NCBI GenBank assembly: GCA_021775835.1
Contig: JAJFHC010000014.1
Coordinates: 1-48,062, forward strand
Length of the DNA stretch: 48,062 nucleotides
Origin: Hyphomicrobiales bacterium
Lineage (GTDB): Bacteria; Pseudomonadota; Alphaproteobacteria; Rhizobiales; JAJFHC01
Reading direction: 5' to 3'
A program made the position numbers and the translations under genes. How positions within the stretch are numbered: the first letter of the stretch is position 1; each line of letters starts with the position of its first letter. Positions 41,586 to 48,062 of the stretch are shown here, one piece after another. The notes under the pieces were generated by a model. The model did no database searches, had not been told where the DNA came from, and worked only from the letters and a program-made list of their open reading frames with translations.

Positions 41586-41741
41586 TAAATGCACCTTTGT
41601 CAATTTGCTCTGTGTGAAATCGCTCAAACCATTCTATGCGGTGTATTCACAAACAGGAACCGGCAAAGGTGTTCCAGACGACGTCTGGTCGGTGCCTGGT
41701 ATCAGGTCTCAATGAGCGGATCGCCGCTCCATCGCTGAGTC

Positions 41742-42518
41742 TCAGGCACAGAAATCGCGCGGACTACAGCCCATGGTGCGGCGAAACATGTAACTGAATG
41801 CGCTTGAAGACCCATATCCCATGTCGAACGCAACCGAGCTGACTTTTTCGCCTGCCGCAAGTTTGGAGATGGCATGAAGAACCCGAGCATGTCGCAACCA
41901 CCGCGACGGTGGCATGCCCGTTTCAGCGACGAATAGTCTTTCGATGGTCTTGCGGCTGGCCGGAGCATTGGCGAGCCAAGAGTCGACCGACGTGATGATG
42001 CCCGGATTGACGAGCGCCGCTTCGGCAACCCTGCGAATGCGGTCATCCTCTGGCATGGCTATCGACAGCGGTACGTCCCGTGCAGCAACCAGTTCATGAC
42101 GCAAGAGATCGTGAAGCGCATCGTTGTGGTCGTTCGCGCGACCAGAGTCCTTACCAGGCATGGTGCTGGATATCAGGGCGCTCATCAATGGCGTCATTGC
42201 CATGATCCGGCATATCGCGCCGATCTGCCTGGCTTCGACTTGATTCACATCGACATAGCGCATCTCATTGTTCGATCCATATCGCATCCAGTGTTGGACA
42301 TGCGGCGGAATCCACAACGTCATGGCCGGGCTGAGGAGTAACACGCTGCCCGGCGTGCCGACGTACATGGACCCGGAAGCAGCGGAGATGAGCTGACCAA
42401 AATCGTGGGCATGCCAATCATAGCTTTCGCCGGAAGTCGGCCAGACTGTCTCTCCAAGATAACGCGGCGCAAGGGTTCCGTCGGGATTGCTGAGAGGATG
42501 ATGTTCCGGATAGGTCAT
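41742..42518 (-). CDS. AraC family transcriptional regulator
   Basis: 258 aa. N-terminal cupin-like sensing domain (YDWHAHDFGQLISAASGSM, then LWIPPHVQHWM) and a C-terminal double helix-turn-helix with SRKTIERLFVAETGMPPSRWLRHARV and VAFDMGYGSSSAFSYMFRRTMGCSP. The cupin-type AraC/MarA-like regulators of this layout often control an adjacent exporter; the MFS gene is divergent 125 bp away. TTTCA-TCGAC-TGAAA (42551-42565) in the gap is a possible operator. Confidence 0.93.
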   Translation of the reverse strand: MTYPEHHPLSNPDGTLAPRYLGETVWPTSGESYDWHAHDFGQLISAASGSMYVGTPGSVLLLSPAMTLWIPPHVQHWMRYGSNNEMRYVDVNQVEARQIGAICRIMAMTPLMSALISSTMPGKDSGRANDHNDALHDLLRHELVAARDVPLSIAMPEDDRIRRVAEAALVNPGIITSVDSWLANAPASRKTIERLFVAETGMPPSRWLRHARVLHAISKLAAGEKVSSVAFDMGYGSSSAFSYMFRRTMGCSPRDFCA

Positions 42519-42643
42519 GATTATTGACGATTTCTCGATGTATTTTGGCTTTTCATCGACTGAAAGACATACAGAACTAATCTAGGGTGCTCAAGTATTT
42601 CGGACAGCATGTCCGCATTTTGGAATCACAGTTTGCTGCCGCC

Positions 42644-43837
42644 ATGAAAAACCGCACCTTAACAACTTGGTTCATGTTGGGCCATTTCGCCAACGACTGG
42701 CCGGTCAGCGCGCTTTGGCTGATCGTGCCGACAGTTGGCATCGCGATGGGGCTTTCACCGACCGAGGTTGGCCTTTTGTTTACGATCTGCAACGTAGGTG
42801 GCGCGCTCGCCTACCTGCCAGCGGGCATCCTTACAGATCATGTCTCAGACAGGGGCCGACTGTTGATCGCGACGTTTTGGTGGGTCAGCGTAGGCTATCT
42901 GCTGGCTGCCATGGCTCCTGGATTTTGGGGCCTCGCGTTACTGCTTGCCGTGGCCGGGATGGGGGACGCTGCGTGGCATCCGATCGCAACAGCCGTGCTC
43001 ACGCGCGAAAGCAAGGAGCGCCGTGCCTATGTGCTCGGCATTCACGCAGTGGGTGGTTCAATGGCTGAAGTCCTTTCGCCGGTCGTCGTGGGCGTTCTCC
43101 TGGCATATGTCGATTGGCGGACTGTGTTGGCGCTTTCGGCGGTGCCCACCATGGTCATGGGAGTTTGCTTTATCTGGGTGGCCCGAGCGATCCCGCGTGT
43201 TGCAAAAAAGCCGGTGACGAAGCACGACTTGCTTAGCCTTCTGAACATATGGCGCAAGGGCAACGGCCTGCGCATGGTGGCGATGATCTGCTTCTACAAT
43301 ATGGCATTGATGGCCCTGTTCAGCATGATCCCCCTTTACCTCGCGGCGGAACACGGGCTTGAGCCGTGGGTTGTTGGCCTCGTGTTTTCAGGGATGTTGG
43401 TCTTCGGCGCGCTCGCCCAGCCCTGGGTTGGGAAAATATCTGACACCATGGGGCGCAGACCAATCGTGGTCAGTGGCAATCTTGTCGCGGCATTGGCGTG
43501 CATGGTGCTCGTTTTCCTGTCGTCACTTTGGATCATCATTCCTGCAATGATCGTCGCGATTGCCGCATTAGATGCGATCCGTGCAGCCGTTCTTGCGGGC
43601 GCGGTTGATCATTCTGACCGCAGCGAGGGGGCGACGCTCGGCCTTGCCTTTGTGCTGCTAGATGGCATCGGAGCGTTCGGTTCGTTGCTTGCCGGCGTCG
43701 CGGCGAGTTTGTCGTGGCTGCACATGTTTGGTCTTGCCGCCGCTTTCTCGTTAATCGCCGCTGCGCTAGGTTTTTTCACAATCTTCGGACAGCCTCAGTT
43801 GAGAGACAGTTCACAAGGTCAAGCAGACCTGAGCTAG
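42644..43837 (+). CDS. MFS transporter (fosmidomycin-resistance/FSR-like)
   Basis: 397 aa from ATG 42644; an in-frame GTG at 42587 would add 19 residues and neither start has a strong ribosome site. About twelve membrane segments; GHFANDWPVSALWLIVPTVGIAMGLS is typical of FSR-type proton-driven exporters, and the cytoplasmic A-like motif GILTDHVSDRGRLL follows helix 2. Symmetric helix 8-9 loop: GKISDTMGRRPIV. Likely exports a drug-like or metabolic compound under AraC control. Confidence 0.9.
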   Translation: MKNRTLTTWFMLGHFANDWPVSALWLIVPTVGIAMGLSPTEVGLLFTICNVGGALAYLPAGILTDHVSDRGRLLIATFWWVSVGYLLAAMAPGFWGLALLLAVAGMGDAAWHPIATAVLTRESKERRAYVLGIHAVGGSMAEVLSPVVVGVLLAYVDWRTVLALSAVPTMVMGVCFIWVARAIPRVAKKPVTKHDLLSLLNIWRKGNGLRMVAMICFYNMALMALFSMIPLYLAAEHGLEPWVVGLVFSGMLVFGALAQPWVGKISDTMGRRPIVVSGNLVAALACMVLVFLSSLWIIIPAMIVAIAALDAIRAAVLAGAVDHSDRSEGATLGLAFVLLDGIGAFGSLLAGVAASLSWLHMFGLAAAFSLIAAALGFFTIFGQPQLRDSSQGQADLS

Positions 43838-44135
43838 AACTATGCGCGCGGGCGCTTTTTCCGCATAGCCGCCGTACCACACGAGAAATTCAGATGTCCG
43901 CATTGTGTCTCTTCCCCCACGTGGTGGCTTGCGCATGACTTCCAATGCGCTCCGTTGTTTGTACATTCGAGCAGAGATCACGGATCAACGAATGGTTTTG
44001 ACGCAACCAGGCGGCGTGCGCTGTTCTTGGCCCATCTGATGAAAATTCCGCGCATCGAGCTCCATTCAAGAACGCATGCAACGACAATTTTGCTAGAGTT
44101 TCCTTTCGTGGAACACTCCAGGTGCCGAATCTGCC
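43838..44135 (+). other. Intergenic gap of 298 bp after the MFS gene
   Basis: No gene seen. It begins with an inverted repeat CTATGCG (43840-43846) / CGCATAG (43862-43868) whose loop ends in TTTTTC; this may be a weak terminator for the MFS gene. An 8-bp palindrome CCACGTGG lies at 43917-43924. I could not find a convincing promoter for the downstream ThDP gene. Confidence 0.4.
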
Positions 44136-45752
44136 ATGCGTGAAACACCTTCCGAAGATCTCAGTGTCGCCGGGCACATCGTCGACGTGCTGGTCCGGCG
44201 AGGTGTCAAGCGATTGTTCGGCATTCCCGGCGGCGGCTCGAGCCTTGCTCTCATTGAAGCGGCCGACAGGGCCGGGCTGGCGTTCATTCTCACACGAACG
44301 GAAACGGCCGGGGCCATCATGGCGGCCGTGACCGGCGAATTGAGTGAGACGCCCGGCGTCATGCTGGCCGGTGTCGGCCCAGGCGCTGCGAGCGCTGTCA
44401 ATGGCGTCGCCTATGCTCACCTTGAACGGGCGCCGATGATGCTCTTTACAGACGGCCCGGCCTCCTCACTCCATCAGGCATTCGACCAGAAAGCGCTCTA
44501 TGCGCCGATCAGCAAGGCCCAGTCGCGCCTTACTGGGGAGAACGTGGTGGTTCATCTGGACGATCTGATCGACACGGCGCTGGCACACCCACGGGGACCG
44601 GTTCAAATTGACCTTACGGCACTCGATGCGGAAAGGCCTCTCGAACAGGGGGATCACAGCAAGCCGCCGCGCCCTGTGGCGCGAGATCAGGATTTGCCTG
44701 AAGACAAGGACGTCGAACTGGCCCGCCAGATGATCGCGCAGTCCAGGCGACCGGTGATCATTGCCGGACTCGAAGCCCGTTGGGGGAATGCTCCCCAGGC
44801 GCTGACCGGACTGGCAACAGCGCTTGGCTGCCCGGTTCTCTCTTCCTACAAGGCCAAGGGCACAGTGCCTGACGATCACACGCTGGCCGCAGGGTTGTTT
44901 ACCGGCGCTCAGGCCGAAGCTCCTCTCCTTGAGAGTGCCGACCTTGTGATATTTGCGGGCTTCGATCCGGTGGAGATGATCCCCTCCCCCTGGTCCTATG
45001 AGGCCAGCGTCATCGACCTGCGCGCAGACCGGGGTCCGGACCTGCCGGTTGAAAATGCTCTAAGCCTAAACGGCGGGTTGGAAGATAGTGTCGCGACGCT
45101 TCTTCCCCAGTTGTCCCACTCCACCTGGACGGACCAGGAAATTGCCATTATCCGCGACCGCATGACCGAGCGAACGGCTCTTGCGGGATCGGGGCACACC
45201 GCCCAAAGCGTGGTTGAGGAACTGGACCGGCAGGCGCCGTCCAACTGCCGCATGACCGTCGACGCGGGCGCCCACATGTTCAGCGCCATGACCCGCTGGA
45301 AGGCGTCTGTGCCGTTCGGCGTGCTCAAATCAAACGGTTTGTCGACCATGGGCTATGCCCTGCCGGCGGCAATCGCTGCAGCGCTGCATGAGCCCGACGT
45401 GCCCGTGGTGGCGGTCACGGGCGACGGCGGGATGGGAATGTGTCTCGGTGAGCTGGCAACAGCAGCGGAGCACAGTTGCCGCATCGTGGTCGTCGTGCTC
45501 AACGATTCAAGCCTGTCCCTTATCGACATAAAGCAGGTTCGGACGCAAAGGCTCTGCCGGGGCGTTCACACGAGCGACATCGACTTTGCACAAGCGGCAG
45601 GCGCGTTCGGCTGCAAGGCCTGGCGGGTTGGCCGCCACGACGACATAGCTCCGGTGATCCGCAATGCCTTCTCAACCGAGGGGCCTGTGCTGATTGACGT
45701 GAGCGTGGATGCATCCGGATACGGCGATCAGCTTTCGGCCTTGAGGGGCTGA
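44136..45752 (+). CDS. Thiamine-diphosphate enzyme, acetolactate synthase-like
   Basis: 538 aa in the three-domain layout of the AHAS/POX family. The N-terminal PYR domain has VKRLFGIPGGGSSLALIEA and the activating Glu56 (RTETAGA); the C-terminal PP domain has the ThDP/Mg motif GDG (429-431) ... N456 in VVTGDGG and VVVLNDSSL. Related family members include acetolactate synthase, benzoylformate decarboxylase and sulfoacetaldehyde acetyltransferase. No AHAS small subunit is next to it and the central FAD-like domain is short, so a decarboxylase or catabolic role is more likely than isoleucine synthesis. Substrate unknown. Confidence 0.9.
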   Translation: MRETPSEDLSVAGHIVDVLVRRGVKRLFGIPGGGSSLALIEAADRAGLAFILTRTETAGAIMAAVTGELSETPGVMLAGVGPGAASAVNGVAYAHLERAPMMLFTDGPASSLHQAFDQKALYAPISKAQSRLTGENVVVHLDDLIDTALAHPRGPVQIDLTALDAERPLEQGDHSKPPRPVARDQDLPEDKDVELARQMIAQSRRPVIIAGLEARWGNAPQALTGLATALGCPVLSSYKAKGTVPDDHTLAAGLFTGAQAEAPLLESADLVIFAGFDPVEMIPSPWSYEASVIDLRADRGPDLPVENALSLNGGLEDSVATLLPQLSHSTWTDQEIAIIRDRMTERTALAGSGHTAQSVVEELDRQAPSNCRMTVDAGAHMFSAMTRWKASVPFGVLKSNGLSTMGYALPAAIAAALHEPDVPVVAVTGDGGMGMCLGELATAAEHSCRIVVVVLNDSSLSLIDIKQVRTQRLCRGVHTSDIDFAQAAGAFGCKAWRVGRHDDIAPVIRNAFSTEGPVLIDVSVDASGYGDQLSALRG

Positions 45753-45775
45753 TAACAGGCCGCTGCGCGTGAATT

Positions 45776-46951
45776 TCAGATCTGTTCGCGGAGCAAACGC
45801 ACGATGTCGTCGTGTCCGGCCATTTCCGCGGCCTTCACAGCGGTCCACCCGTCGTGGGCCGATACGTCGACATCCGCGCGAGCACGCAACAGGCGCTGCA
45901 CAACTGCCACGTGACCTGCATTCGCTGCCCACATCAGTGCCGTCGTGCCGTCTTCCGGGTTGGGCGCATTGACCGACGCCCCGCGTTTCAAGAGCATATC
46001 GACGATCTCGGCATGCTTACTGCCGGCAGCCATGATCAGCGCGGTCTTGCCGGAGGGGCCGGGCGCATCGGGGGCAGCCCCGGCATCAAGAAGAGCTGAG
46101 ACACATTCCGCACAACCGGACGATGCCGCCATGGCAATAGGCGCTATGCCACCAGGCACATTGACCGTGGCACCTCTCTGCAACAGGGTTTCAACCAGAT
46201 CGTGGCGACCGGAGTGTGCTACGATGCCCAACAACGTTCGACCGTCGCGAGCCTTCCGGTTGACCGACGCGCCGGCGTCGAGCAGGAAAAGAAGCCTGCG
46301 GGCATCTCCCGACTCACCAACCACCATGGCGGCAGACTGCCCGTGCTTGTCCACCCCATTGAGTTTGGCACCTTGGACAACGAGTTCTGCCATGATTTCT
46401 ACGGCTTTTTTCTTTCCGCTCTTGGCCGCCATGATCAGTGGCGTCCTGCCATCCGTCTTAGCGGGTGCGTCCATGTTGGCGCCCGCCGCGATCAGACGGG
46501 CGACGATGGCCGGTTGTCGGCCACGTGCAGCCACATGAAGGGCAGCGACGCCTCTTCGCGTGTCGTAAAGGTTTGGATCTGCTCCGGCATCAATCAGGCG
46601 TTCCACAATGACCGTCTGGTCCCGGTAGGCGGCCTCCATAAGCGGCGTCCAGCCGTCTGCATTGGCGAGGTTCGGGTTTGCACCACGCTCAAGCAGAAAT
46701 CCCACGGCACTCGTCGCACCGCGCCCGGCAGCAACGATCAGGGCGGTATGACCGCCCTTGCCGGCGATGTCCGGCGTGAGGCCTTTCTCAAGGTAATGAA
46801 GCAAAACGTCTATGCGGTCTTCAGCGGCGCCGGCAATGAAGATTTCCGCGTCGCCCGGAGCCTGCACATCATCGCTCTGGGCGAACGCCGGTCCGGACAG
46901 GACCGCAATGGCTGTGATCGCCCACCAGAGTTTCGACACAAATGGCCGCAT
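45776..46951 (-). CDS. Exported ankyrin-repeat protein
   Basis: 391 aa. Signal peptide (WWAITAIAVLSGPAFAQ) followed by about ten ankyrin repeats of 33 residues; examples are GHTALIVAAGRGATSAVGFLLERGA and GTTALMWAANAGHVAVVQRLLRA. It lacks any catalytic domain, so it should bind protein in the periplasm. ATG 46951 comes 3 bp after the DUF3306 stop, so it is the third gene of this operon. Confidence 0.93.
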   Translation of the reverse strand: MRPFVSKLWWAITAIAVLSGPAFAQSDDVQAPGDAEIFIAGAAEDRIDVLLHYLEKGLTPDIAGKGGHTALIVAAGRGATSAVGFLLERGANPNLANADGWTPLMEAAYRDQTVIVERLIDAGADPNLYDTRRGVAALHVAARGRQPAIVARLIAAGANMDAPAKTDGRTPLIMAAKSGKKKAVEIMAELVVQGAKLNGVDKHGQSAAMVVGESGDARRLLFLLDAGASVNRKARDGRTLLGIVAHSGRHDLVETLLQRGATVNVPGGIAPIAMAASSGCAECVSALLDAGAAPDAPGPSGKTALIMAAGSKHAEIVDMLLKRGASVNAPNPEDGTTALMWAANAGHVAVVQRLLRARADVDVSAHDGWTAVKAAEMAGHDDIVRLLREQI

Positions 46952-46954
46952 GTG

Positions 46955-47629
46955 TCACACCGTTTGAGTGTCTTCAGCTTCGGTTTCGGCGGCGGTTTCG
47001 ACTTCCGCTTCCGATTCGGGATCGGCGCCGAATTCGCCGGCTACAGTTGACTCATCGGGCTTGCCATCGACGTCACCGTCTGTGGCCTCCTGATCATCCT
47101 GCTCAGTCTGTGCTGTTTCCGTCTCGCCTGGTTCTCCTTCAGGCGTGTCATCAGCCTCGGACACCAGGTCTTCTTCACCATCGTTTCGGTTCTTTTCAAG
47201 TTCCTCGTCCGTCAGGAAGCCCTGGCCGACCTTGTAGGCGCTCTGCAGACCCTTGACCACGAGGGCTGCATCGGTGAAGTCGTCGTCATAATCGTTGAGG
47301 CCATCGACATTGGCGAGCAGTGGATTAGAGCGCCACAATTGCCGCAAGGCGCGGCGTTTCAGTGCTTCAGGGACATTGTCTTTCATGAACAGCGTGTAAT
47401 CGGAATCGTAGTCCATGGTGTCGATATCAATCTCGGCCAGTTCCGCCGGCACCTCCTCCGCTTCATCGTTTCCGTCGGGCTCGAGGACAGATGTATCGTC
47501 ACTGTGATCGCGCTGTTCTTCACCAAGGGCGGCGGTTGTCGTCTCCCCGTCCTCGGATTCGGTATCATCGACCTCGCCGGACAGTTTTCTCTTCGACCAC
47601 CGGGACAGAAATTCTTTTTCCTCAGGCAT
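46955..47629 (-). CDS. DUF3306 family protein
   Basis: 224 aa from ATG 47629, overlapping the DUF3305 stop by 8 bases (ATGCCTGA); an ATG at 47644 would overlap by 23. FLSRWSKRKLSG at the N-terminus and the central FMKDNVPEALKRRALRQLWRSNPLLANVDGLNDYDDD-type segment (split by its natural parts) mark DUF3306. The rest is extremely acidic (Glu/Asp/Thr-rich tail). DUF3306 and DUF3305 genes commonly sit beside formate dehydrogenase genes; their biochemical role is unknown to me. Confidence 0.9.
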   Translation of the reverse strand: MPEEKEFLSRWSKRKLSGEVDDTESEDGETTTAALGEEQRDHSDDTSVLEPDGNDEAEEVPAELAEIDIDTMDYDSDYTLFMKDNVPEALKRRALRQLWRSNPLLANVDGLNDYDDDFTDAALVVKGLQSAYKVGQGFLTDEELEKNRNDGEEDLVSEADDTPEGEPGETETAQTEQDDQEATDGDVDGKPDESTVAGEFGADPESEAEVETAAETEAEDTQTV

Positions 47630-48062
47630 TGCCGTTTCCACCATTGCTGTCGTGCTGGCGCATCCTGATCTCGGCCAAAGGCTCCTGGCCGAACTTGGTT
47701 TCCTCTACCCTCAGTTTGTCGCGCTTGCGCTTGATAAACTTCTCTTCGACGTGATGTTTATCGGCAAAGGCCTGAACCCATGCAATGATCTCGGGCGGCA
47801 TGGGCACCGCCTCGACAATTTCTTCGCCTGAATCCATGTAATCCTGAGCGTCAAACGCCGATGCACTCACCAAGTGTACCTGCATCGGGTGTTCTTCGTC
47901 GCCGTCGCCAACATCGTCGTCATCGTCATTGTCGCGCAGAACGACGTAAACCGACGGCACCCGGTCGGCCAGATTGACCAGATAACCCTCGGTTTCCTTG
48001 CGGTGGAGTTCGAGCGGCAAGGTGGCGGCGTGATACTGGACACAATCGGGATCGGTCATCAT
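47622..48062 (-). CDS. DUF3305 family protein (5' end at window edge)
   Basis: 146 aa are visible from an ATG at the last base of the window; a further upstream start cannot be excluded. ATLPLELHRKETEGYLVNLADRVPSVYVVLR, in parts, and PEIIAWVQAFADKHHVEEKFIKRKRDK are DUF3305 features. A run of Asp (NDDDDDVGDGDEE) interrupts the domain. First visible gene of the DUF3305-DUF3306-ankyrin operon; formate dehydrogenase or related 4Fe-4S genes are predicted just outside the window. Confidence 0.88.
   Translation of the reverse strand: MMTDPDCVQYHAATLPLELHRKETEGYLVNLADRVPSVYVVLRDNDDDDDVGDGDEEHPMQVHLVSASAFDAQDYMDSGEEIVEAVPMPPEIIAWVQAFADKHHVEEKFIKRKRDKLRVEETKFGQEPLAEIRMRQHDSNGGNGNA

Noticed and set aside
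44136..45752. Call as biosynthetic acetolactate synthase (ilvB)
   Set aside because: No small regulatory subunit nearby, short middle domain and no branched-chain pathway genes.
1..48062. CRISPR arrays, tRNA/rRNA genes, insertion sequences, prophage, toxin-antitoxin pairs
   Set aside because: No regularly spaced repeats, no tRNA-like cloverleaf, no transposase/integrase motifs and no recognisable toxin-antitoxin pair were seen on either strand.

Overview
The window reads as chromosomal DNA of an alphaproteobacterium (high GC, roughly 58-60% by eye). Supporting content includes a LIV-type amino-acid importer, a DctB/DctD-like two-component pair, a DUF3305-DUF3306 pair of the kind found beside formate dehydrogenase genes, RidA, HxlR and AraC regulators, and strong GGAG Shine-Dalgarno sites. 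Genes are dense and in short operons with many ATGA/GTGA overlaps. I saw no rRNA, tRNA, CRISPR, phage, transposase or integrase. Genus cannot be told from this alone.

Layout. 1-3.1 kb (minus): M20 peptidase (cut by the window edge), a 77-aa protein and L-serine dehydratase. 3.2-3.4 kb: an intergenic palindromic element. 3.4-8.7 kb (minus): a complete importer operon, substrate-binding protein, a perfect 13-bp hairpin, livH, livM, livG, livF, then a small monooxygenase-like protein. 9.1-12.3 kb (minus): response regulator plus sensor kinase; the regulator's AAA+ domain has lost its ATP and sigma54 motifs. 12.4-17.2 kb (plus): a promoter with a strong dyad drives an old-yellow-enzyme-like reductase and an aryl-CoA ligase, followed by two small secreted proteins and a nitroreductase. 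17.3-20.1 kb (plus): small ORF, GNAT, and a soluble adenylate cyclase with a zinc ribbon. 20.12-20.33 kb: promoter, multi-hairpin RNA and intrinsic terminator just upstream of a DapA-family aldolase, the most interesting non-coding stretch here. 21.3-24.4 kb (minus): NMT1/SsuA-type importer with an embedded RidA. 24.6-28.8 kb (minus): tandem GNAT, P1 aminopeptidase and copper amine oxidase, with a divergent alpha/beta hydrolase. 30-31 kb: MDR oxidoreductase.

31.2-36.2 kb: cytochrome-like protein, CDGSH protein, an orphan tungstate-binding protein, a subtilase and a trypsin-like protease that meet tail to tail, and a GST. 36.2-39.4 kb (minus): class III aminotransferase, HEAT-like protein, NTF2-like protein. 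39.4-41.3 kb: GST divergent from an HxlR regulator and a racemase-family protein that has lost both catalytic cysteines, with two interleaved inverted repeats between them. 41.3-45.8 kb: DUF3144 protein, AraC regulator, divergent MFS exporter, ThDP enzyme. 45.8-48.06 kb (minus): DUF3305, DUF3306 and an exported ankyrin protein.

The common theme is uptake and breakdown of amino acids, amines and aromatic acids (two importers, serine dehydratase, aminotransferase, amine oxidase, peptidases, CoA ligase), with detoxification genes (two GSTs, nitroreductase, RidA, MDR). No complete known defence or secondary-metabolite system is visible. The best candidates for something undescribed are the terminated RNA before the DapA-family gene, the degenerate response regulator, the OYE/ligase pathway under its own operator, the convergent exported proteases, and the cysteine-less racemase.
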